DNA from: Thysanoteuthis rhombus | Lineage: Eukaryota; Mollusca; Cephalopoda; Oegopsida; Thysanoteuthidae | Reading direction: 5' to 3' | Assembly (NCBI GenBank): GCA_963457665.1 | Contig: OY735220.1 | Location: 29,865,518 to 29,929,517 of the forward strand | Length of the DNA: 64,000 nt | Shown here: positions 1 through 14,000 of the stretch, in pieces | Layout: every line of letters starts with the position of its first letter | How positions within the stretch are numbered: position 1 is the stretch's first letter | Translations under genes and position numbers: made by a program | Notes under the pieces: model-generated | Database searches by the model: none | What the model saw: only the letters and a program-made list of their open reading frames with translations | What the model was told of the DNA's origin: nothing

Positions 1-2474
1 TCTCCTACCAACCATTAGAAACAATGGACTCTTCCACAGAAATAATTCCAGTGGTTTCTTTTGTAAAAATAGAAATTCAAATATATCCGTGAATCTTTTC
101 ACAGGGATTAACTAGTAAATTTATAAAAGAATCGATGCACTCTATTAAAGGAATCTATTATTATGAATTACTTATAAAATAGCCATTATCAGTTTTTGAC
201 TAGTATTTTCCATTCATCTAAATTTTCTTAGTTGCTTCTAATTGCAGCCATCAGTCTACAGCGGTGAGTAAACAATGCAGATTGGAAATAAAGGATAAGC
301 TTTCAGTGAGACTCAAACTTTCATCCATTTTGCATTAGGGAAGCCTGGTTATCCATAGCAGCAGCTCTACCATTTGAACTTTTATGACTGGCAGAAGATT
401 TAATCTAACCCATTAACCTACTCTCTCATTTTTCCATTAATCGCTCGATGCCATATTGGTTATTGTTTTTATGTACATTGGTTGTATTAGTAATATTATC
501 TACATTTTCGTACCTGTAGACTGAAGGCAAGAAAAGTTGCAATGAAAAGCTACTAAAAAGAGAAAAAAAGAAAGAAAAAAAATCAAAATGAAAGAAAAAT
601 ATTAGTCAAAAATTAATGTTTGACAATGTTTCATCTAATAAAGAAAATAAGTACAGAATTCAATTCCTCATTTTTTTTTTTTTTTTGTCATAGGTGCAAC
701 TGATTGGGCACAGAAACCATTTTGGTGCTAACCAATTCGGCAATAAACATTTTGAAGCTAAAATTTTTTCTAGAGAACTGGTGTCTAGTCTACATATTTT
801 TAAATTGAATTGTTAACCCTTGAATTCATATTTGACAAAATTGAATGGCTTTGAGGGAAATAACTTCTGATCAAAGTTACTCCCCTTTGACCATTAAATA
901 ATTTGGAAAAAAATTTCTGATTCAATTCACAAGAGAGTTCCATTGTAATTTGGAGTGGTATCAGGCAGTTTACAAAATAACATTTGTATCTAATTTTGAA
1001 ACTAAAAGAGCTAGAACAACTAAACGCTACAACTCATAACTATTCAAATATTAAACCTTGGCTGTCAGCTTAAGCTATGCATAGCGCTACTGTTTCTGTC
1101 TACAGGTAACGTTTAAATTCCTCCCTTCTGTCTTAGTTGTGTCTGCTATGTGTATCTTACCACAATTGTTTAGTTCATTGGCCCTTCTTTCAACTAAATA
1201 TCCTTTGTTTATGCACATGATGGCTGAGGTAGTATCAATGAAACAAGGCGAGAAAAAAAAAAAAAAAAAAGGAAAAAATGGATTCATCTACATCAAGGGT
1301 GTTAATCTTTTTTTGCTCACTGTCCACTTTGACATATTTTAAAGTGATTGAAACATGCTACTCGGCCCACCTATCATGAAATTTGAAAATATTTTTACAG
1401 CATGGCAAACAAACTACCACAGCCCACTTATAATTGAAAATTGTCCACTAGTGGGTGGTACCGCCCACATTGAAGACCCTGATCTACAACTTTGACAAAA
1501 AAAACAAACCCTAACCTCAACAAATGACGAATCAATTGAACATGTCATTTCCTAGCCAAAATGTCTAGCACCCAAAAGTCTTGAGCCCATATGCCTGACT
1601 CCCAAACAGCTGCACTTGATTGTCCCATTCTGCTTGAAACAGACCTTCCTCTTAGCTCAACATTAATTTGAACATAAATAAAGATTTGAGGGATACCAAC
1701 TCAGGGGCAGGAGCGATTTGTATTGGTGGCAAGCACAAGTTACCAACTACCATAAAGTGGCTTGAATAATTCAGTAGAAATTTGGTCAGTTTCACTATGA
1801 CAAATTCAGATATTGATACCAGAACAAATGAAAGTGACTCATAATTGTATGAAGCTTTTCCTTCAGAAAAAAAATATCCCCCGCTCCATGAAGAGCTCAA
1901 TGAAAAGAGAACCCAGTTAATCAAACAAATACAGATAAAAAACATTAAAAAAAAAGTCTTCTCAAAGTCAAATTATATTTTACAGAAGAAAATCTTTTTC
2001 TTATTTTACGATAACATTTTTCATCCCAATGAATGGTATGTTTTTTTTTGTTTTTTTTTGTTTTTTACTGAGAGAATATAATAAAAGATGATAAAGTAAG
2101 TGAAGAGGTGGGGGGAAAAGGGAACAGTTTTTTTTTTTCCTTAAGAAATGAGTATTATCAAATGGCAGTGGCTGTGTGAGCAACGATACCTCAATCCCAA
2201 GGGGTTCATAGATGGCTCCTTCACAGCCAAACACACACACACACACATAAAGTAAAAAAAATTCAACATTAAGTGTTAATGGCCATTCTTTTTTCCTTTG
2301 GTAAGCCATTTGATTAGGAATTTTTTTTTTTAACAGGTAAAAAAAAAAAAAAAATGATTTTCTTTTTATATTTTACTATGTTACTGCTGCTGCTGTTATT
2401 ATTGAGTCCACCACCGGGCATTCCCTTGCCATGAACCTCTTTTTTGCTTAAGGGCAACTTGTTTTTTCCGACAA
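1..2474. other. 3' flank of DNAJC8, no gene seen
   Basis: I see no coding region. The stretch holds a tRNA-derived SINE (about 241-420), many A/T homopolymers, a short CA microsatellite (about 2227-2247) and the presumed 3'UTR next to the stop codon. The short open frames here consist of low-complexity sequence. Confidence 0.6.
241..420 (-). repeat. tRNA-derived SINE copy
   Basis: On the minus strand there is a pol III A box, TGGTAGAGCTG (rc of 362-372). About 50 nt further on is a B-box-like AGTTTGAGTCTC (rc of about 308-319). A tail follows that includes CTTTATTTCCAATCTGCATT. The same tail recurs in the copies near 19.9-20.1 kb and 50 kb, which defines the family within this window. Confidence 0.7.
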
Positions 2475-2579
2475 TCATCTTTGTTCTGCCTTGTGTTTGG
2501 GAGGACGGAACAAACCTTTTGCTTTCTTGCCACCAGCCTTCCAGCTCCTCCAGCTGTTCACACGGTCTTTGCGACTTTC
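2475..2579 (-). CDS. DNAJC8: DNAJC8 exon 9, C-terminus and stop
   Basis: This exon has 34 codons plus TGA. It begins ESRKDRVNSWRSWKAGGKKA and ends FRPPKHKAEQR. The SW..W, K-rich and FRPPK pattern matches the vertebrate C-terminus. No AATAAA hexamer occurs on the transcribed strand in the roughly 2 kb after the stop, so the polyadenylation site is undetermined. A short CAG run lies in the likely 3'UTR at about 2390. Confidence 0.94.
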   Translation of the reverse strand, partial: ESRKDRVNSWRSWKAGGKKAKGLFRPPKHKAEQR

Positions 2580-5500
2580 CTGCCAAAACACAAACGGCAT
2601 AAATCAATAGAAATTGGATATAGAATTTGACGTGATTAGTTATGGTACTGTTCATAGTTTTGAGTTGTGAACATTAAAAGAGTTTTTCAAGCCTTCTTCT
2701 TGTTAATACAATGCTATAAATGATCCATTTTAGGGCCTTCTTCTGGTGTACTAACTGAATATGGCTTCTGCTACTCAATGGAGTCAAGGTATAGAATTCC
2801 AGGCCCAACAAAGATAGAAGAAAACTTCCAAATCCTACATAGTAAGCGCTGCTACCATTGGAGGAAAAAGTTCTGCTTAGCATCATTACATTTGGATAGT
2901 ACACTTGAGGAAGGCCATAGAATGCATCAGCTGAAATGTTTTGTTAACAACACAAACAAGAAGAAAGAGTTCAATTGTCCAAAAAACCCTTTGAAGATCT
3001 GTTTATAATGAGAACGTAGAAAATTTATTTGAGATGTTTTGCTTTCAGCTTCCTTAGAAATATTAAAATACTATAGGAAATAAAATTAAAAAAACAAAAA
3101 CATTTAGTGTTTCTTTTTATAAAAAGCTGCTACAGGCAAGACAGGTATGAGCAATTTACATAAGTTCTGTTATCTTTGGTTTTTATTGTTTATTTTCATG
3201 TCCTGTATATATCCTTTGTTTTTTTGTCCTTAAAACCAAAAACTGAGAAATTTTGAACTATTTTTATAAGAAACTACACTATTATTGGTAGAAGGTTTTG
3301 TATAAACCTTTTTTTTTTTCCCATTTGCAGGTTAAATCTACCAACCATATTTCCCTGGGAATATTATATGCAGGGTAATATGCTGTCATATACAAATCAT
3401 GGACTAAATTCCTTTTTCCTTGGATATGTACAAAGTTGGTAAATCAAATCAGTACTTTTTGTTTCAAGATTCAGCAGTAATCGAGAGTCAAGCAACTTTT
3501 GCCAACAATTGTTTAGCCTTTAATATAAAGCGGTAACACATAAGATTTTAGGACAGTTAAAATAACAAGGTCATTTTTTTACTTATAACAGGGACTCTTA
3601 TAAGGGTGAATGAAATTATTTCAAGGGTGGATGAAACCAGAGACTTGGATGAGATAATTTATTTGAATATTCATAATTTTCTATTCTTAAAAAATCAATT
3701 TTTGTGGTCAACAATGAGAAAATATAGTTTCTAAGAATCTAATTCTAAGCAACAAGCCAACTGATAACTTTACTTGATGCAAACTAGAAAAATATCAATA
3801 ATTTTTCTGTGTTCAAAGACTTGAATGAAATATACATTCCAAAAATGAGTTAATGTATATTTCTTCTTATGATACAAAATCAATTATGTATAGAATAATA
3901 TACAAAGGAGAATAAGGCTGGAAATGATCAAAAATATAAGGAAATTCAGTCAGAGGTGAATGAAATTTTGCAATGAAGACTGGAGATGAATGACCTTGAA
4001 ATATTCTGAGAAACACTGCATTATAACAATTTAACTTGATATTTCAGCATAATTACCCAAGTTTCGGGAATTGAAAGAATTTTATTCTTCATGGAATTAA
4101 GGCATAATTCTGTCTGGTACAATGGTTTTTGATTAATATATAAATTACACGTGAACACACATCTACTCCCTCCACTTCCAACATATATCTCTAACACGTG
4201 AAATATAACAATTTGAGCATGGACCCCAATTTTCAAAATGTTAGATTTGGTTCTCAAAATAATATTTAAATGCAACAATAGTAAGACCCCTTAGAAATGT
4301 TATGCACTTGGTGGGCCCTTCAGTGTTAAATTCGGCAGTCAGTAGCACAGACGTATTGAGACTACAGGCAATGTATGATGTGAGCAGGCCACAATAATGG
4401 ATCTGAAAGGCTGAAAGTTTGAACACTTACTCCTTACTTTATCTAGAAAAAAAAAAAAAGGTTTTATGAAAATTTCCCCCCCAAATAAATTTTTAGTGGG
4501 ATGTTCAATTTGCGATGTAAGTTTAAGCTAAATTGCTAACTTACTGTTAGGCAGCATTCATGCTTGTTTTTTTTAAAAATCCAGACTTTTTTTGGTTATC
4601 ATTGCCCAAGTAAAAGAGAGAGAGAGAAGTAACTTATCCATCTACAACCTCTTTTTCTATTTTTCTTATTTTATTGATCATCCCCAACATGACATGCTGC
4701 CAATGATTTTGGGTATGTGATGGTTTCTATTGAGTGACTAACTGGATATATATATATATTTAATTTCCTTTCTTGAAAAAAAAATAATTTCATAGAAATT
4801 CAAACATATCCATGAATTTTTTCCAATAACACTATATTTAGAAGTCCTTGATGGAGGCTATCTCGAGTTAACAATAAATATGTCTGTCATTCAATGAAGT
4901 GCAAGGGATTCCTTACACATCTCTCACACACACACACACACATATATTAGAACAAAACGATCTTTCATATCAACGATTGCTTTTCTTGGCTTTACCATTT
5001 ATTTTTTAAAATTCATACGTCAAATTCTTACCTCATAATTCTTTTGCCATTCAGCTTCGACTTTTCTCTTCTCTTCATCCATTATTTCCTCTTCTGCTTT
5101 TCGTTTCCTGACAGGAAGAAAAAGTGAAAGCACTTTCAGGACAAATCTTACAAAAAACATTATCTGACATGTCATATGGTGACTGAACGAAGATGGGGTT
5201 AAATGAAACAAACAAAAAAAAAAAAAAAAAAATTATCAAAATAAATTTCTCAAGTTTTTGAAGGGCTCTGTCTAGCTTTGTATTTATCTATGACATGGAC
5301 AGGCTTGAAACCCCAGCCGACCCCAAAATAAGTTTTTAGTAGAGGGTTCAATTTACAATGTCAGTTCGATAAATCAATTATTTAGTTTGTATACAGTAGC
5401 ATTCACGCTTGTTTTCTTGAAAATTCACTTCTTTTTAGTGACTACCTGCTCATCAAAAAGCAAGAGAAATAACTTGATTTATCACTCTCAACATGACATC

Positions 5501-8500
5501 GTTAAAAGATGGTTTCTATTAAGTGACTAACATACCTGGAAGCAGAAGTGTTTTGGATTTTTTTCAGATTTTGGAATGCTTGCATAATATACATAATGAG
5601 ATATCTTTGCAATGGGGCCCAAGTCAAAACACATTTATGTTTCAAATATACCTTGTACACATAGGCTGAAGGTAATTTATACAATATTTTTGATAATTTC
5701 GTGTATGAGACCATTATTGTTGTGGTGGTGATGATGATGGGTAACAAATTGGCACTAACAGTAAATTTGTTTTGATTCATTTGTGATGTAAATATTGTTT
5801 TCTGTTTCTAAAAAGTTTCATGAAAGTGATCAAGCCTTAGAAATTGTCTTTGTTTCCAATTCATATTGCAGAGAGGTCAGGTGTGGAATTACCCTCTTGT
5901 AATGTCATGCTAGCTTTTAAAAGTTTTGGATTTTGAGGTATTCCAGACAAGGGATACTCAAACATTATGAAAATTTGGAAGAGAAGAGAAAAAAAGAAGA
6001 GAAGGGAAGAGAAAAAAAGAAGAGAAGAGAAAAAAAGAGAAGAGAAAAGACAAGAAAAGAAAAAGAAAAAAAAAAAAAAAGGAAAAGAAAAGGTACCCAC
6101 CGCTCATGCATTTCTTTTGCTTCTTTTTCCTGACGCAATCGCTCCAGATCTGCGAACAGTTTGCATGTCTGTACATACACTGCATGCTTGTACTAGAAAC
6201 AAAAATAAAGCAATGAGTAGCACAATATAAAACAATGAAATAGTCCATCGGATAATCTTTATATAAAAAAGATGTAACTCACTCCACAAAACATACTAGT
6301 AGATAACAATATTTCATAAATTAACAAAATGATACGAACTGAAATCATATATATTAGGAGCCATGTCTGTCACACTTATAATAATAGTAGCAGTAATCAA
6401 CCCCTCTCCATCCCTACCCTTTTATTAAATTACCTAACCCCCCTTGGTAGAAAACATGCCTTATTAAATTACCAAACTTTCTTTTCTCCCATTTCCCTTC
6501 CAACCATGTTTGTCACACTTATAGTATAAGTAACAGCCATCAGCTGAACTTGTTGCAGTACATTTATGATAACATAGCAATGGGTTATAGACTTGTATTT
6601 TTTTGAAAACAAAAGACTCACATTTTTCTTTTATTTGCTAACCAAGTATTGATTACTAATAATTTGGTCTTCAAAATTAAGTAAAGTATATCATAAATCA
6701 TTTCATCAACTAATCTAATTTCTGGATACAACTTTAATTTCAACAGATAGCCTATTTAATCATTACAGTATTTAAAAGTCAAAGAAATAATGAACAAGCC
6801 TGAAAGCCAGTTCATAGATGCACAAATTCTTTTCTTGCATGAAGATCTATGCATTGAAACAGTTGCCAAAAACATGAACATGAAAATGAGTACATACCTC
6901 GGAAAAAATATTTTTGGCAACCGAGTTTCAATGCTATAGAGTTCAGTCATAAATAATAGCTGATGAGATTCATTTGGATTGTGTATTGTTCCACTAGAAA
7001 TAACAGAATCCTGCTATGTTTAGTTTAGAAAGAAATTAACTTTCCATAAAATAAACTGGTAGATGTGTACTCATTCATAGGAGATACTGTATCTACTTTG
7101 GTACATTGTCAAGCTAGTCTTCCAGACCATTACTTAGATCCTAACTGGTTGCATGCAGTCCCAACTTGCAAGCTCATTCCAGACCAAGCTAAGCTTATTA
7201 ATACATCAATTAAAGAAATTACTTACTTTTGGTGGATCTTCATCAACAGCTTCTAATGGCTTGCCTTCCTTCTTGTTCTGTTTTCGTTTCTGTTTATTCT
7301 GTTAAAAGAAATTGCAATTATTCAATTTTGTTTCATTCTTTTTACTTGTCAATTTTTGTGAAAAAAAATCATGTATAGGTTTCCCCATCATCTGAAAGTA
7401 GAGCATTCCTATAAAAGCCTTTTGTAAGCTGAAAGGCATTCAAGTGGATAAGTCCATTGTAATAGGCGAGAAACAAAATAAAAAATCAGGGACCACTATT
7501 ACAGCAGAGTAGCATCGAACCTGTCAAAAATGATGGTAGTCATCATTTTAGAAAGATGCTATGCCAGTATATTAATAATATAAATAAATACTAATAAATA
7601 GTAAAATAAATCAATAATAAGGAATAATTAAAATTAGATATTAAATTAATCAAATTAGATACTAAATCAATGAATATTTTGTTATTGTATGCTCTCTATT
7701 CATCAGTAAGTCAAAGTGATCTTCTATTTCCAATAACATGAAACGAGAGACTACGATCCTTTTTAGATTTTCAACAGAATTAGGTGATAACAAATAGTTT
7801 CACTTTTCAAACTCCTCTTCTGGGAAGTCTTGACTGTCTCATTTCCACCTTTTACATAGGGTGAGGTGGGTTGGGTTGGCCATACTGGGCAGTGTACAGC
7901 AGTGACTGGCTGGAAGTGTGACAGGTACACCAACAAAGCAACCAACATACACTGTGTTTATTCTATTCAGAAGATGATTCAATTCCTATTTATGGGTTTG
8001 AATTTTCATTAAATTTTTTCATTGAAAAAAAAAAAGTTCCATTATTTATGTTATTCATAAAAGTATTTTTATGTAAGAAACACTTTCTACATTTTGAACA
8101 TATTGAGATGATTTTAAAAATATTTTCAAATAAAGACTTTTCAATAATGATAAAACTATTTTTATGATACAATTTAATCCATGTACATGGATTTTAAGAT
8201 GCAAATTACTGCATTTCCCAGTTGATTTTTTCCTTAAAGATCACCAAGTCTTAGCACTTAAAGGTAAAGTTCAAGTGTGGAGTTTACCAACCTTTATGAA
8301 CCCAGTCAAAACATACACACAAATTAAAAATTTTTTCCCCCAAACATACCTAGCTAATTATAGAGCGCATCTTACCAGCCAGAAAATAGGGTGACCAGAA
8401 TTAGCAAACTTTATAATATAGATATGTTAGATCAGAGTTTGAAAAATTGTGTCACAAAATAGAGTATAATTGACCGACTGTAGCCACTAAAAAAGGTGAA

Positions 8501-11014
8501 AATTTCTATCCTTTTGTATATTTGCGAAAGTTCGTGTGTTCGAGCACTCTTGGCCACACTGTTTTGCCGACAGATTTGAAAATTGGCATCAGTACCCCAC
8601 TAGACTTTAAGATGTATTTTTTTTTCAAATTTAAAAAAAGAAAAAAAAAAAGCTTTTTTGTGACAGGTGTTCTAATAAAAAATTTTCCAGATTCTAAATT
8701 ATTTTTTTACTCTATTCAAGATGTTTTCTAGCATAAAAACCAGCGATGTCATAAATAGAATCTATTCTGACCACGTTTATTCTCCGATGGAATTTCTTTG
8801 AATGACAAATATTGATGCTACAGTAGTTCGATTATTGACTGTGATGGTAAGTTTTAAATATCTTTCTAAAAACAGTTTCCTTGAATCAGTTGAACAGCTA
8901 GGATGACATATGTTTGACTTGGCGAACCAAACTCATGCACTATGTCAGCAGAAAAAAAAAAAATAAAAAAAATCAATCAATCATTCTTCAAAAGTGTGTC
9001 ACAAAACAAAAAGTTTGGAAAGTTTTGTAGAAATTTTTATTTTACTATCATCCTCAAATTCAAGTGATTTTTTAAGATCAGATAAAGGAGATTAGTTACC
9101 CATCTTCACACATTTTTTCTTTTCATCAATTCACCCAATTACTAGTTTACAGTAACTCATGAGAACTACTTGGCACTATCAAAATATTGGGGTTCAGACA
9201 TTTATGAAAAAAATCTCTCATGAAATCTTATGATGATTTCCATGCTGAAAATTCCTGACAAATCTATCAATTTTGAATGTTAACATGATTGTATTTTAAT
9301 TTTTTCCTTCTAGAATGATTATTTTTCAAAATTTTCCAAAACAAACATTTTTTTTCAGAAATTTTTTTGACCAAATCAAAATTTTATAACAGATTTCTCT
9401 TGTAAATGTATCGACCCTAGTATTCAGATAGTGTCAACTTCTAGTATAATGTCACAAAACACCAGAAAAAAAGTTGTACTCACCATTTCTTCAACTCTTG
9501 ATATAGCTTCATCGATGATATCTCGACATCTTTTGTAGCCTTCTTCATTTTCAAGTGTCTTGTAAGCCTTATTTACAGCTGAAAATTTAAAAAAGAACAC
9601 ACTGACAGATCAACATATGGTCACAAAAGAGCAATGGCTAGAGTCTGCATTTCCTGAAGGAACTGCAAGTGTGATTGCACTGCAGCGTAAACCCCTCCCA
9701 AATATTGATGGAAGCATAAAAAAATAACGGATGGAAAAATTTTAAGAACCTTCACAAGGGAAGTAACCAAATACTTCAAAATTACAAATGGCGGAAAGTA
9801 AGGGTTGGGTTTAGCATTACAGTTACATTGTAAATAGAATCGTCGCCCCTAGAGCCTTAAAGAATTAAATTCTCTCAAAACCTTAGCGCAATACATGGCA
9901 TGAAGATGCACCAATCAACATTAGAATGGTTTTGATATCTCAAAAACTGTAGAAGAGAGGATATCAAAAATGAGTAACAAGCCAATACTTGATTTTAATA
10001 TTTCCTTTCATGTTAAATCATTTTAGTTGTAATAGGTGAAACTCAGGCTCATATATCTTTTACTTTGGGAAGTTGAACTGACTGTGCAACTAGAGCTCTT
10101 ACATCTGGCCAAAGATCAAATCTAACCCTTGAGCCAATCCATCATCTTTCTCTGATTGTTCAGCACCAAATGGAAAGCAACCAAAACAAATTACTTTTGA
10201 CATATTTTGGCACTATCTTTACTATTGCAATAATAAAAATTTAACTGCTTTCATTTGTTCCGTAATTGATTTATATAAGCTTAACATTAACTCTAACTTA
10301 TTTCCTTTGCAGTTTAATTTGATGAAATACAGCTTAAAATGGTCAAGATTCCAATTTTCCATATATCTTTTGAATTGAAACATGTGCATATTTTAATGTT
10401 CAAAAATACAAACGGTCAAAATAGCATACACTGCTTCAATATATTAGGTATACATAGTGACCTAGTTTACATCACTACAATATATAATTTGCAATAAAAT
10501 ATCTAAAATGAAGAAAGCCTCAACTTACCTTCAAAAGCTATCTGAGCTCTATCTTTATCATCTTGATTTTTGTCGGGATGCACCAATATGGACATCTGCA
10601 AAAAAGACAAACTATATGTTAGAAAAAAAATAAGCTAACAAAGCCCTTGGTAATTATCTCTTTCCTTCCAACCAAAGCGGTTGTGTCCCTTTGACATGAT
10701 GAGGAGGAGTTCAAGGGAGATAAAATCGCATTCAAATGTTGAACCTGTACATACCCAGCACAGGTTCTACCTTTGCACCCACAAATATAATCTAGTTCCA
10801 GGGAACTAGCCCCCGTCCAAGTCACACCTCCCTATTGCACTCAAAGGGGTAGAGTTAGAGTCAAACCTTGATGACTGGGGCGTCTCAAAGGGAAGTACCA
10901 AGGAGATTAGACAATTTTTTGCCTCTTTTAATACCCAAACTTACATTGAGACGATACAATAATAATTCAACTACAATGATCACAATAGGGGGCATACACC
11001 AATATTAAAAATGA

Positions 11015-11053
<39 letters not shown>

Positions 11054-14000
11054 ACACCACAGTAACATATCCCACACAATAGGATACGCATATAGACCAC
11101 TCCACCCCATATAACCTTCATTACCACTACAGTAATACAAAACACTAAGGAAATATTATACCGATTCCATTTTGGCTAAGAACACTGTTTTTCAATGAAA
11201 CAAGGACCGATCAATCCATTCCCCAGATGAAATGTATTAGACATGAATTGAAATACCATATTTTTTTCCCTAAGTTTCGTCTTTTGCTAGATTTGCTCTG
11301 ACAAGATCTATCTTAGAAGTTGGTTTGTACTATAAAGTCATTGAGCACTCACACTGACAATTAAGTAGTTTAATAAAATGTAGGAAAAGAGAACGGCTAA
11401 TGACTGCTACTGATACTATAAGTGTGACAGACACAGCTCTCATTATACATATGATGATGATTGAGTACATACTTCAAGACCAAAGCAATGGAAACTACTT
11501 AAAGGATAAAAACTTTTAGGTACATTTCAACAGAGAAGGTGACCTTCAGATTAAACGTTTTTGATATTTGGTCACTGTTTTTTTTTCTATCTGGCCTATA
11601 TAGTCCTAGCTCTGAATTAGAGAGCCCTGTAGGAATTTTTGAGTTAACTGAAGAAACCAATTGGATATACAAGAGGGACCCTCAGTGACTAAGAATAACT
11701 CGGGTAGATATTCTGAATCAGTTGCTTAAAGATTTCAGCATCATTTTCCATATCAGGATGAATTTTTGCTGTGGTGACCTAGTCTATTATAGCATCAGGT
11801 CTAATAGGATGACTTCCCCACCAATTCTGAGAGGGGGGTTGAGATGTTTCAAGTGTTGTGTTATCTGCCGAAATATATCATTAATATTTCTGTATTCATT
11901 CGCACCTTATCCTCAAAACACAATGAAGTATGAACAACCTACACTTTCTGTTGGTTAGTCAAATGATCTCCTAGAAGCATGTTTTTTCTGCTAACTACTT
12001 CTATTTCAAAATTGTGAGATGAACAAGGCTCAATAGGGGGGAAGAAAAAAAGCTGATTATCCAAATGGAATTTCAAGTTACCTTTCGACTAAAATGGTTC
12101 TGAACTTTTTTCATGCCATTTACCATTTCAACTAGTTCCCTCATCCAGATTTACTTCTTCTATAAAATCATTTAAGTATTTAAACATGGTAAAGCAAATT
12201 GACAATCAATGAAAAATTTTGTTAATAAATTTTTTATTGATTAATAAAATCAGAGAGCATTCAGTATGATAGCTATTGAAGGATTTTTAAGCATGTTATC
12301 CCTAGATAAATCTTCAAACTATGGCCTAGATTCCATTTGATTATTGAAATGGATAGAAATATAATTTTAATTAACAGAATAGTATTTTCTAGTTTGTCTG
12401 TACTGTAAATTCACCCTAGGTTAAAAAAATACTGAACGGAAACTTCCTGTTAATAATTACTACAATGAATTATGAATGCAGGCATCAACATTAACTCATA
12501 ACTGGTAGGTAGTACCAAATAAATATTTGAATAGATTTTCATGCATTTCAATCACACACACACTATATATATAAATAGCAGAATGGCAACACATCATGAA
12601 ATGAACCTATAACTTTTAATTACTGGTTCAAGTTTAATTTCAAACATTATTATGATGTCTGAATTTTAAGAAGCAGGCAAGTAATATAGCAATTACACCA
12701 GCTTTCTACGGTTTTAATTTAAGGTGTGATTAACCTGGATATACTGAGTATTTTTAGTTTAAAAAAAAGAAAAAAAAAAGTAATATTTTGAATTCACTTA
12801 TTTTTTTTTCTTCAAATATTGATGCAATAAATTCATTGAAAAAAAGCAAAACAAAAACTAAATTCAACATTTTCTATTTCTAGTAATAATTTAGTAGTTT
12901 TGTTTTTTTAGCAAGAAAGCCATCAACTTGAAGTTTAAAATTTATCACCGCTTTGATTATTTTTTTCAACTAATAATTTCATAATTGGGATATTAATTTC
13001 ATAGAAGAAAAATGTAAAAATAGAAAGCAATAACATTTTTTTTCACATATGTTGAATGGGATATTAAGTTACAAGAAGTTGAATCCAACCTGGCAGTGGG
13101 CAAGGATACTATTTTCCTAACTATTTACACCACATTTTTTTTTTTTAAACAATCTATTTAAATTTTTTTCAGCCAGACCTGATATAAACATTCATTGGCT
13201 ATGAGGAAGAATCAGGTTAGTTTGTGTGCATATTATCATTATGTCATAGTTAATGTTGTTACTCAAGTCTTCTCTCCCAAGCAACACTGGGAACATTGTA
13301 CTCAAGTACTCTTAAAAATACAGAAAGAAAAAAAAAAAAAGAAAAAGAAAAAAAAAAAAAGAAAAAGAAAAAAAGACCACTTGGATGTTGAAAATCTATG
13401 ATCTGACTATCCCCTCACCAAATGAATCCTTTTTGGCTATTGATTAATTTTTTTATTTTCTTGTGTATCTAGAAACTATCAACAAAAGCATTTCTCAAGA
13501 TTCAAAGTGGTATGTATATGTATGCTTGTGTTGCATGAATAGACTGCATCAATGGAACCAGAGGGCTGAAAATTTCATTCACTTATGTGTAAAAAAACAA
13601 TTTAACTTAAAACTGCACTGTCTTGTGTGTAGACTTTAATACATCAGGCAAATGTCAACTTCATAAAAATGGCCAGTTGTCTAATAATCAAGGTACATGC
13701 ATACACAGAGCCACATAAAGGTTACTTCCATTGTAGCCAGATCAGAGCTGTCTTTAATTTCAGATTCCAGTGATTTATGTAATCAGAGATTCAAGCTGTA
13801 ATCAAATATCTAAAAATCAAAGAGCTATTGGTGCATGAAGAACGAGTTTCAACTCATATTCATAAGTCAAGCAATGATATGCCAAATTCACCCATGGCTG
13901 TACTAGCTCAGACAATACACCAAGATCCTTAAGCTCAATTGAACTTTCAACTCCAGCAATGGTGAACAAGGTCTACGAACTTGTTCTGGAAGATCACAGA

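Noticed and set aside
241..420. Functional tRNA gene
   Set aside because: A and B boxes are present but no acceptor or anticodon stems close, and copies share a long non-tRNA tail. It is a SINE.
1..2474. Polyadenylation signal for DNAJC8
   Set aside because: No AATAAA on the transcribed strand within about 2 kb of the stop. The only ATTAAA found (about 399-404) lies inside a SINE, too far to claim.
5933..6248. K/R/E-rich and F/S-rich frames on both strands around the purine tract
   Set aside because: They are translations of GAAAA/GAGAA simple sequence. The only real coding part is exon 7 at 6101-6192.
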